In this document: in pieces, positions 11,701 through 23,700 of the stretch | Layout of the letters: every line of letters starts with the position of its first letter | Numbering within the stretch: position 1 is the stretch's first letter | Assembly: GCA_905221545.1 (NCBI GenBank) | Contig: CAJNDO010000001.1 | Location: 124,001 to 188,000 of the forward strand | Direction of reading: 5' to 3' | From: a bacterium | GTDB taxonomy: Bacteria; Bacillota; Bacilli; Lactobacillales; Streptococcaceae | Length of the DNA stretch: 64,000 nucleotides | The notes under the pieces: generated by a model | The model's database searches: none | What the model saw: the letters and a program-made list of their open reading frames with translations, nothing else | Told to the model about the DNA's origin: nothing | Program-made: the position numbers and the translations under genes

Positions 11701-14700
11701 TTCAATTTATCAAGAGCTTCTTTCGTCCATTTTGGTCCTGTTGGGTTATTTGGATCGATTGGATCTCCTGGGTTAGGGTTCTTCGGTTCTTCGTTAGAGT
11801 TTTGTGGAGTTGTTGGTGTTACTGGAACTGTCTTAGCTACCGTTACATAGTAAACTTGAGACACTCCGTTTTCACCTTTATCATCCACAGTATCAAATTC
11901 TCCGTTATTGCCTGGATATTCGGCTTGACCTGCTTTATTCGGTACAACTACATATCCAGCTGCTTTAAGTTCATCAACAACTTTTGTTACTTCACCCGCT
12001 TTAGTGAATTTAGAACCTGCATTTCCTGCTTCTACGAATGAAGTATGAACTGCTTTACCGTCTTCATCTACAAAGTGAACTACCGCTACTTGTGATCCAT
12101 CTTTAACATAAACGATGTTTGTGTCTTTCGTTGGATCTTGTGGTACTGGTGGTTTAAATCCATCTTCAGGTTTTCCTGGTGTTACTGGTTCTAATGGTTT
12201 GCCAGTTGAAGGATCTAATGGTGTCAAACCTGGAACGTTTGGAATCGTTGTTGTTGGTTCACCTGGTTTCGTTGGATCCGTTGGGTTGTTTGGATACTTA
12301 GGATCTTTAATAGTTGGAGGAGTTGTTCCTTCTGGTACTACCGGTACATATTTACCCAAGTCTTTATACACAACATTATCAGTGATGTCTTTGTCAGTTG
12401 CATTAACGTTTGTAACATCTTCTTTAATCTTATCTAGAGCTCCTGTAGCTACATATCCTGTAATTACTGGAAGATCTTTTGTATCTTTTTCTAATGTAGT
12501 GTCATTATCTTTCGCAGTCCAATCACTGTATGTTACTTCACCTGTTACTTTGTTGATTGTTGCTGTACGAGTGAATGATACAGTAGTTTTGAATTCAGGT
12601 GCTGCTACAGTTCCACGTTTCGTTGTATCTGCTACATCATCTGCATAAGTATACGTAATTGTACGTGCAACTTCTTCAGTAAGTTTTAGATCTTTATATT
12701 TAGGTCCATTTGGATTATTTGGATCTAATGGTTTTTCTGGATCGAAGTTTGGATCTTTAGGATCTACTGTTTCTGTTGTTGGGTTGTACACTACTGTTTC
12801 AACGATATCTTCATCTGTAGCTGTTACGCCAGTCTTAGCTTCTACTTCAGCTTTACTTGGTGTGTAGTTTGCTAATTCTGGTTTTTCAGCTCCAGTTGGA
12901 GATGTTACTGCTCTAAATTCAGTACCATTTGTTGCTGTCCATGGAGCATCGTCTTTAGAAGCTACTGGAGTTACTCCGTCAGCTGCTAAGTAAGTTACTT
13001 CACCTGTTACAGCGTTAATTTTCGCTTTACGTGTGAATGTCAATGTTTCTTTAACTGGGTCTGCAGCTTTAGAACCATCATTCTTCACGTAGTTGATTGT
13101 ACGTGTAACTTCTTCTACTAATCCTAGATCTCCGTAAGTACGGTTCAATGGATCTCCTGGAATCTTGTCTCCTGGTTTAGCTGGTGTATCAGTTCCTGGA
13201 GTTGGAGTACCATTTTCAGGTGTTCCTGGTTTCGTTGGGTCTGCTGGGATTTCTTTAGCTTTCACAATGACATAGTATTGTTGGCTAGGTACTTTCTCTC
13301 CAGCTGTTCCTGTAGATTTATCACTTACAGCATCAAATGTACGAGTTTCTTCTTTGTAGAATCCTTCTTTATCTGTTGTGTAAAGTGCATCTGTTGGTTC
13401 AACTACAACGTATCCTTTACGTTCTAATTTATCTTTAACTGCATCTACATTCGTTTTGCTAATAGTGTTTCCTGTATCTCCAGTTTCGACTACTGATTCA
13501 TTAACTGCTCTACCTTTTTCATCTACAAAGTGTACTACCGCTACTTGTGTTCCGTCTTTAACGTAGATAATTGATGTATCTTTCGTTGGATCTGTTGGTG
13601 TTGGTGGTACGTATCCTTTACTTGGATCTGCTGGATCAACTGGTTTCAATGGTTTTCCATCTGGTCCTACTGGTGTAGTTCCTGGGATTTGTGGAACGAT
13701 TGGTGTTGTTGTTCCTGGTACCACTGGGTTCGTTGGATCTGGATCTTTTACTTTTGAACCATCTTGTGGATCGTTTGTATAAGGTTTTGGATCTACGTTT
13801 GTATTTGCAGGAGGTGTGATTCCTTCTGGAATTACTGGTACATATTTACCAACAGTTTTGTAGACTACATTTTGAGTAATATCTTTATCAGTTGCTTTAA
13901 CGTCAGTTACATCTTTCTTAGAAGCTTCTACATCACCAGTTGCAACATATCCTGCTACTACTGGTAAATCAGCTTTACCTTCTAATGTAGTATCGTTATT
14001 ATCAGCTACCCAATCACCATAAGTAAATACTTTCGTAACTGGATCGATTGTCACTGAACGTTTGAATGTTACTGTGTTTTCAAATGTGTCAGCTGCTGTT
14101 TGACCTGCTTTAGCTGCATCTTCAGCTTTTAGTTCGCTTGTTTCAGTTGAGTATTTGTACGTGATTGTACGTGTTACTTCTTCTTTACGAGCGTCTCTTA
14201 ACTTATCAATCAAGTCTTTAGTCCATTTTGGTCCTGTTGAATTATTTGGATCGATTGGTTTACCTGGTTGAATTGGGTTGTTAGGATCTACTGGTGTAGA
14301 TGGATCATCATTTGGAACTTCATCAGTTGGTGTAATTGTTACTGGTTTAACAGTTACTAACACTTTGTACTCTTGAGTTGTAGTTGCATCAGCATCAAAT
14401 GTTCCATTTTCTGGATATCCATTTTCTACTACAGTGTATCCTTTAGCTTTCAATGCGTTGATTGTTGTTGTTACGTCAGCAGCTTTCGTGAAGGCTTTTC
14501 CTGCATCTCCTGTATCAACGATTGATGTTGCTACTGCACCTTTTTCAGTCTTATCAGTTTCGCTGTTTACTTCGATGAAGTGAACTACAGCTACTTGTGA
14601 TCCATCTTTAACATACGTAATTGTAGTATCTTCAGTTGGATCTGCTGGAAGATCTGGAACTTTATATCCACCTTCTGGGTTACCTGGAGTTACTGGCTCA

Positions 14701-17700
14701 AGTGGTTGTCCATTTGGTCCTACTGGTGTAGTTCCTGGGATATAAGGTACTACTGGTTTATCAGTTTGAGTTCCTGGTTTAGTTGGATCTTCTTTAGTTG
14801 CATTTGGATATGGTTTATTTTCTACAGTTGTTCCTGGTGGTACTGTTACACCGTTTGGTACTACTGGAATATACTTACCAAGTTTGCGGTAGATAATTGT
14901 TTCTTCTGTATCTTTATCTGTCGCTCCTACATTATCATTTGCTGTAGATGTTTTCGCTGAAGCAATGTATCCTTCTTTAGCAGGTGTGTCTACTGCAGTG
15001 AATGCTTTCGTATCTGGTGTCCAGTTACCGTATTCAAGGATTGCTCCTGTTACTGCATCAATCTTAGCCGTACGTGTAAATGTCACTGTTTGTACGTTGT
15101 CTGCAATACCTGCATCTGATCCATCTTCAAGTTTGTAGTGAACTGTGTGAGTTACTTCTTCGATTAATCCTAATTCTTTCAATGTACGTTTCTTAGGATC
15201 GTTTTCTACTACTTTATTTGGATCTGGATTTTCACCTGGATTTACTGGATTTGGATCAACGTCTGTAGTTGAAGGGTTGTACACTACTGTTTCAACGATA
15301 TCTTCATCTGTTGCATTAACACCTGTCTTAGCTTCTACTACAGCTTTAGTTGGTGTGTAATTAGCTAGTTCTGGTTTTTCAGTTCCAGTTGGAGATGTTA
15401 CTGCTCTAAATTCAGTACCATTCGTCGCTGTCCATGGAGCATCATCTTTAGAAGCTACTGGAGTCACTCCATCTGCTGCTAAGTAAGTTACTTCTCCAGT
15501 TACAGCATTGATTTTCGCTTTACGTGTGAATGTTAATGTTTCTTTCACTGGATCTGCAGCTTTAGAACCGTCATTCTTCACGTAGTTGATTGTACGTGTA
15601 ACTTCTTCTACTAACCCTAATTCTCCATAAGTACGTCCTTTTGGATCGTTTGGTACTTTATCCTCAGGTTTTGGTGTTACTGCTGTTTCAGGATCACGTG
15701 GTTTGTTTGGAGTTGTTGGATCTGTTGGATCAACTGGGTTATTGCCTTTATCTACTGGTTTAGTAGGATCTACTGGAAGTTCTTTAGCTTTGAACGTTAC
15801 AGTAAATTCTTGGTTCGTTGATGCATCTTTATCGAACACTTTATCTGTTGCTTCTGTTGGATATTCTTTTTCCGTTGCATTTACGTTCGCTACTTTTTCA
15901 TATCCACGAGCTAGGATAGCGTTGATTGTTGCTGTTACATCTGCATCTTTCGTGAAGTTTGTTCCTTCATCACCTGAATCCACTACAGATGGTGCTAATC
16001 CATTTCCATTAACATCTACGAATTTCGTAATTGCTAATTGTTCACCATTCTTAACATACACGATTGGTGTATCTTGAGTTGGATCTGTTGGAAGATCTGG
16101 AACTTTATATCCGCCATTTGGATCTTTTTCTAATGGTTTACCGTTTGGTCCATATGGTGTGTATCCTGTTACTTCAGGAATCACTGGAGTTGTTGGTCCA
16201 TTAGGTTGAGTTGGATCCGTTGGTTTTGTTGGATCTGGTTTTAATACTCCACTTGGATCTTGTGGATTATTTGGATATGGTGTATCAGTTGCTGGTGTTA
16301 ATGGTGTAACTCCTGCAGGGATTTGCGGTTTAATGCTTCCTGCTTTCTTATAAACAACTTTATGAGCGATGTCTTTATCAGTTGCTGCTACTGTTTCACC
16401 TGTAATTGTTTTTTGGTTAGAATCTAACAATACGTAAGTATCAATCACTGGAGAGTTCACAGTATTGAATGTATCTGTTGTTGCTGGAGTCCATGGTGCT
16501 AATTCTTTCGTAGTAGCATTTCCATTAGCGTCTAAGTAAGTCACTTCTCCAGTTACAGCATTAATTTTCGCATTACGTGTAAATGTTAAAGTCTTAGTTC
16601 TTTCATCTTTTGCAGTTCCAAGTTTGTCTTCTTCAACTTTTGTTCCATTGTCATATACGTAATCAATTGTACGTGTAACTGTTTCAACTAATCCTAATTC
16701 TCCATAAGTACGTCCTTTAGGATCATTTGGTACTGGATCGGTTGGTTTTGGTGTTACCGTAGTTTGTGGATCACGTGGTTTGTTTGGATTTGTTGGATCT
16801 GTTGGATCTACTGGTTCATTGTTTTTATTTACTGGTTTCGTTGGTACTACTGGAAGTTCCTTCGCTTTAACAATTACATAGTATTGTTGGCTAGGTACTT
16901 TCTCACCAGCTGCTCCTGTAGCTTTATCACTTACAGCGTCAAATGTACGATCTGCTTCTTTGTAGAATCCTTCTTTATCTGCTGTGTATACTGTTGCATC
17001 TGTTGGAGCGATTATTTCGTAATCTTTAGCTAACGCAGCTTTAACCGCATCTACTTTAGTTGTGCTAATAGTTCCACCTGTATCTCCAGTTTCGATGACT
17101 GATTCGTTAACTGCTTTACCTTTTTCATCTACGAAGTGAACTACTGCTACTTGTGATCCGTCTTTAACATACGTAATTGTAGTGTTTTGAGTTGGATCTG
17201 CTGGTAATTCTGGTACTTTGTATCCATCTTTTGGATTTCCTGGTGTTACTGGTTCTAACGGTTGTCCTGTAGTTGGATTTAACGGTGTTAAACCTGGTAC
17301 ATATGGAATCTTAGTTGTAGTTGTTGGATCACCTGGTTTTGATGGATCTTCTGAGTTTGGATATTGTGGATTTTCAATTGTTGGAGGATTAAATCCTGCT
17401 GGTACTACTGGTACGTATTTACCTAAAGCTTTATACACTACTTTATCCGTAATATCTTTATCAGTTGCTTTAACATCCGTTACATCTTTCTTAGAAGCAT
17501 CTACATCTCCTGTTGCGATATATCCGTCTACTTTAGGAAGATCAGTTTTACCTTCTAATGTAGTATCGTTATTATCAGCTACCCAATCTCCGTAAGTGAA
17601 TTCTTTCGTAATTGGATCGATTGTTACTGGACGTTTGAATCTTACAGTATTTGTAACAGTAACGTTTTCTTTTACATCTGCTCCTGCTTTAGCTGCATCA

Positions 17701-20700
17701 GCATCTTTCAAGTCAGTTGCTTTATCAGAGTATTTGTAGGTGATTGTACGTGTTACTTCCTCTTTACGAGCATCTCTTAACTTACCAATCAAGTCTTTCG
17801 TCCATTTTGGTCCATCTGGATTACTTGGATCAATTGGTTTACCTGGTTGAATTGGATTGTTAGGATTTACTGGTGTATTTGGATCATCATTTGGTACTTC
17901 ATCAGTTGGTGTAATCGTTACTGGTTTAGCTTTTTTGTACACTACAACTTCTTCAAAGTCTTTATCTATAGCTGCTACAGTCTTATCCGGTACAGTATCA
18001 GTTGTTGGAGTTACTCCTGCAACTGCTGCTGTGTAGTTTTCGATAGTTGGTGATTTTACTTCTTCGAATTTTTGGTTTTCTGACCAATCTCCGTAAGTAA
18101 TTTCTCCTGTAACTACATTAATCTTACCTGGACGAGTGAATTTAAGTGTCTTCACTTTCTTATCCGCTACATCTGTAAGTTTTTCAGCTGATACTTCTGT
18201 TCCATCTTCGTATACATACTTAATTGTACGAGTTACTTCTTCTTGAACTTTTACAGCTTTGATTAAGTCTTCCGTCCATTTTGGTCCTGAAGGATTATTT
18301 GGATCAATTGGTGTTACACCTGGAGTAGGTTTTGGATTATCGTTACTTTCCGGTTTAGTTGGATCGAATGATGGAATATCCACTACTGTAGCTTTAACCT
18401 TAACAACGAATTCTTGATCTTTCTTAGGATCGTTATCGAATGTTGTATTGCTTACGCCAGTTCCTGGATTTTCGAATCCATCAGATACTAATGTGTAACC
18501 TTTATCTTGTAATTTCTTAATAGCTGCTTTTACTGCTGCTGTGTTAAGAGTTGCAAAGTTATCACCTGTCTTACCGATTTCAACTAAGTCTTCAGCTACA
18601 CCTGGTGTGATGACAGTATCTGGATTGTTAGCATCTACTTCCACAAACTTAACTGTTGCACGTTGCTCACCTTTTTCATAGAAGACATCTACTTCGTAGT
18701 CGTCTGCTAATGGATCAATCGCATCTGTTTTATCGATAGCTACTTTATCTGCTAAGTAACCAGCGATAGTTGGTGAAGTTACATGGTTAAAGGCATTATC
18801 AGATTGCTTCTCAGCTTCAGATAATTGTTCGCCTGCTGGTAAGTTCGTTGCTGAACTTCCTAGGGCTTTCCACTCTCCAAAGCTTACAGCTGCAACTTTG
18901 TTTTTATCAGGAGTTTCTTTCTTAGCTTCCTCTTTCACTTTCGCAATGATTGCATCATAGTATGCATGACGAGCTGCATCTTTAGCTGCTTGAGTAGTGT
19001 TTTCACGGTCTTGAACGGCTTTGTTCTTAACGGCTTCTGCTACTTTTGCGTCTTTTAATGTTTCTTCATCGTCTCTAGCATCTTCAAAGGCAGTTTTAGC
19101 TGCTGTTGCATTTGCTGCTGCTGTTTTCGCTACTGCTAATGCATCTGTGAACTTAGTAAGAGCTGCTTCTTTATCAGCATCTGAAGCGTTGTTATCTTTC
19201 ACTTTAGCTTCATATTCTGCTTTAGCTGCCGCTACTTTCGCATTTTCTGCTTCTAGAGCTTTTTGTGTATTAACTACTGCTTTAGCTAAATCTGAATTAG
19301 ACGCTGCTAAGTAGTTTGTTCTAGCTGTATCACGAGCGGTTAGGGCATTGTTGTATGCTTCTTGTGCTGCTTGTAAAGCTGCTTCTGTCGCTGCTTTCGC
19401 ATCTTTTTGAGCTTGTGTAGATTCACTTGTAATAACTAGCGCATTATTTGCTTTTTTAGCATCTGCTAATGTTTTTTCAGTTGCTGTAACATTCTTATCA
19501 GCATTTCTCAATGCTTCTGAAGTTGTTGGATCTTCTTTAGCTTTTTCTGCAGCTGCGTTGTACTTAGCGACTACTGCATCATACTTGGCTTTTGCTGATT
19601 CTTTTTCTTCAGGAGTAGCTTTTGTATTTTCTGCATTGAATGTAGCTGTATCTTCTGGGAAGGCTGCAGCTGCTAACGCCATATCGATTGTGATATTACG
19701 TTTGAAGTTCAATGTTTCTGTTACAGATTCTGCTGCTTTAGCTCCACCTTCTTTGTATTTGTAGTTGATTGTACGTGTTACATCGGCTGTTTCAGTCTTA
19801 GCACCTGTGTCACGTTTGTGTCCTAAGAATACATAGAATGTTTGGTTTTGTGGTTTTTCACCTGCATTTTCTGAATCAGCTACTGATTCTTCATCGAATT
19901 TACGTCCACCAACGATACGATTTCCGTCATCATCATTTGTGAAGCCATCACGTTTCAGTTCGTATCCCATTGCTTCATATTTCGCAATTGTTGCTGCTGT
20001 TGAGTACTTGATACGAGTTGCTGAATCACCTAAAAGTGTTTCATCTTTCGTGATTGTATCTGTAGTTGATTTTTCAGCTTCTTTATCAGAACCTGTATGA
20101 GTTTCTAGTACCCCTTTGTTTGCATTGTTTGCAGCATCCATATCGATATATACAACACGAGCCACTTGTTTATCAGCTTTATAGTATACATAAACATCAA
20201 AATCATCTTTGTTATCTGCACGTACTGCTGATACCATTGGTTCATACGAACCTACGTCTATATTATTCACTTTACCATCTTTAATAGTTGGTGTGTATAC
20301 CCCTACTGGAGTTTGGTTTGATGAACGTACATGAGATTGTACTCCATTTTTCTCACTCTTCGTATATTCGCCTTCTGGTAATTGTACTTCTGCAGTATAA
20401 CCTTTTAATGTTGGAGAAATGATATTTGTAAAGTGATCATTTTCCGGGTTAATAGATTTCCATGCTCCTACGATCACTGTTCCTGCTGGTAATTGTGTTC
20501 CAGCTTTAACAACGTCACCTGGTTTTAATACTGTAACTTGAGTTGCCTCTTTTACTACTTCTCCAGTTGCTTTACGAACATAACGATCTACAGTAATTGG
20601 ACTTTCTAGAGTCATTTCTGTTGCTACTGTGATGTCTTTTTCAGTTTGGCCATCTTGAGACATAACAACATAGTCACGATTATAAGTTAATGTTTGTTCG

Positions 20701-23700
20701 TTTGTAACTGGTTTACCGTCGATTGTTAAGATTGGTGTTTTATCTTTAGCAGCTGTAGATTTATCACCTTCGTAAACATAGTGAATCTTACGTGTGATAG
20801 TCGCTGTTAAGTTCGGAGTTACGGTTGGTGTGTATTTAGCATAACCGTAGTCAGTTCCATAACGTCTTCTTACACTATCTGTTGCATCCGGATTATCATA
20901 GTCAACGTCAGGTTGCTTAATTGTTACACCTGTACCTACACCTACGAAACTTGGGTGTGGAGTGAAGACAATTTCTGCATCTTCGTAAACTGTTTCACCT
21001 TTTTCATTTGTAGATGTCTTCGGAACTAATGTATATGTTCCTTCGTTTTCAATTTCAATTTCATTTTCAGTTACTTTAGTGTAACGACGTTCTACAGTCG
21101 TCACTTCTCCGGTTGTAGGGTTAACGTGTGTTGCTTTCGGAAGTTTCTTATTTAAAAGATTTACTGAAGTTCCTTGGACTTTTGTTCCTTTAGGAATAGT
21201 GTCATTATTATTAGTGTAAGTTTTCCCAGCAAATGTAATAGAATCACCTTTATTACCTAATAATTGATCAACAGTAATCTCATTAGCTAAAGTCAGATCC
21301 GTACTGGTTCTCTTACCAGGAATTGTTTCACCTTTTTGATAAGTGATTGTCCATTCTGTACGCTGTGCTCCACCATGAACTGGTAAAGGTGTAACTAATT
21401 GATCACCTTTTTTCAGTTTTTCTCCAGTTGGTACAATAACTTCGGTTCCATTACGAAGAACTGTTACAGGCACTGGCGCCGTTGGTTCTGCACCTGTTAG
21501 AATAGCTCCTTTCGGAACACTTCCTCCACCATAGTTCACTTTATTTACTGTTATATTACCTGTTCCAGTTACTGTATATGGTCTGTTTTGATCAAAAACT
21601 GCTGTCCCAGCTGCGATTTTATCTACTGGTTTGAATGTTTCTGTTCCACCATCTTCATATGTCACTAATGTTTCTTCAGTTACTTTTGTATCTTCAGTGT
21701 ATATTTTTTCTCCAGTAGTTTCTGTAATCGCAAATTTAATAGGTTTTGTCTTATCAATTAATACGTGAGCTTTATCGATTTTTGCTTCATCGATATGTTC
21801 ATTATTAATAGATTCTACTGTACCGTGATCTGGGATTTTCGGAGTCGCTGATTGTTTCTTACCTTGTTCATCAATCGTAGTCTCGTCTTTACCGACTGGT
21901 TTGATATCAATTACCGTTGGAATATAAGTTGTATCCATGGATTTGTAATTGTTCACACCATTGTTCACATTACCATTAATCTTATCTTTATCGGCTAATG
22001 TTGTAGAGTTTCTAGAGGTTTCAATTGTTGCAGTTGATGCTTCCCAACCAGTTGAGTTGCCGTTGTCATCCCATGCACGGATTGCAATCCCTTTAGCTGT
22101 ACCAACAAATCCTAATTCAGGTTTAAACGTTACAGTTGTTTCATAGAATCCGCCTGTAATTTCTTTGTTATCCCCTGTTGTAGCTGGATTAATCTTATAT
22201 GTTCCGACTTTGTTACCAACGCTATCGTATTCCGTATACTCAGACATTAAGTATTCTGTTTTTTTGTTATTAGGGTTGACAACTTCTAATGCTGTTCCTA
22301 ATACTTTATTGTTTTTATCTTTAACTTCTACTAATCTACCTGTTAAAACGGTTGAATCATTTTTATCAATGAATACTTTGCCGTCTTTCATGTAGATAGT
22401 TCCATCAGAATTTTTACGTAGTCGCGATACAATACCTTTTGTTCCTAAATCTGTTTTATCTTTTTCAGCATTCGGATCTAATGTTGTCACTTTAGTTGTA
22501 TCAACCACTTTATCTGTTAATACAATTTTGGGTGATACTTCAACGTTATTGATTTGAGCCCAGTTTTTGTATCCTGAATCTTTTGATTTACCATTTGCGA
22601 TGAACATAGCATTTGTTGGGAATTTAATCCCTTGTTCTTGTCCTTGGTAATCTTTAGTTTCATGTCTTGTACCACGAGGGAAGTGAGTTACGAATGTTTG
22701 GAAATCTTCTACTTCCCCTGAACCAGCAAGTCCTGTTGATTCACGGATATCTTGTTCTTCTAACGCAATACGTAAACGTACTCCGGCTTTATCAATCGAA
22801 GTATCTAATAATTGTGCTACATTTTTGAATTTAACATCATATGTTTTTTGTCCTGGTGTTACTTTGATTAATTCTGATGCTTCATCCACATCGAATTTAC
22901 CATTTCCATTGAAGTCAACCCATCCACGTAAATATGCTTCTTTATTATTTACTCCTGGGTTAGCTTTCACACCATATAAAACATATTCTGTGTCACTTGC
23001 TTGACGAAGTGTATATTCACCTTTGATTTTCTTACCAGTATTATCTACTGCATCTGGATCTAATAATTGTGCTTCACCTTCATCAGGGATTGCTCCAACA
23101 CCAAGTTTTTTAGTAGTTGAATTGTAAATCCCAATCATTGGTAAGCCAGTTTTTGGATCTGGAGTTGTAAGAACATCACCTTGGTTGACAGCTACTTGTG
23201 TACCATCTTCTTTTCTAATTACTGCATTACCATTAGCTGTAATTAAGAATGTACCTGTTTCCCCTTTTTGGTTCGTTACTTGTACTTGTTTAGTTGGATC
23301 AGTTTCTCCAGCACCAAGGTCTTTCTCAATATATTTATTCGTCATTACAAGGTCATCTAGTACCCAGTCCCCTGATTTTTCATTTACAGTTGAACGGAAG
23401 TCTGGATCCCCTGGTTGGTCTCCTAAATATGGCTGTGTTGCTGTAATCTCTTGATTATTTTCTAATTTATTAAAGTTACCGATTACATGTTTTGCACTAC
23501 CATAAGAACTTGGAGCATCTCCACCATCTGTTACGACAAATCCAATAAATCCAGAAACAGAACTTGTTGAGTTACCGTAGAATGATAAGTTACTTACACC
23601 TTCTGTTAGTCCGATTGGTAATCTGTATCCATCTCCAACAGCTGTAGAGAATGAACCAAATGTTTTATTACCATAAGCTGATGGACTTACCCATTCAGAT

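Larger units (their letters stand above)
9090..20815 (-). repeat. tandem array of Mub B2-like and B1/MucBP-like coding modules
   Basis: B2-like modules open near 20810, 19780, 18240, 17755, 16680, 15600, 15155, 14180, 13110, 12670, 11690, 10652 and 9642. Each reads TRTI.Y, then T.TFTR..K(I)N.VTGE.TYG.W, then F..V.SP...GY, then D..V.YK. Nine are followed by a Pro-rich linker and a B1-like module (AVVHFVDE.GK, ending F.VT.K). The modules opening near 18240, 15600, 13110 and 9642 have no B1 partner. The regular Asp/Pro linkers suggest extended stalks between folded modules. Confidence 0.85.

Noticed and set aside
9090..20815. Regularly spaced similar DNA segments that could suggest CRISPR or satellite repeats
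   Set aside because: The units are hundreds of bases long, stay in one reading frame and encode Mub-like modules; there are no short repeat/unique spacer units.
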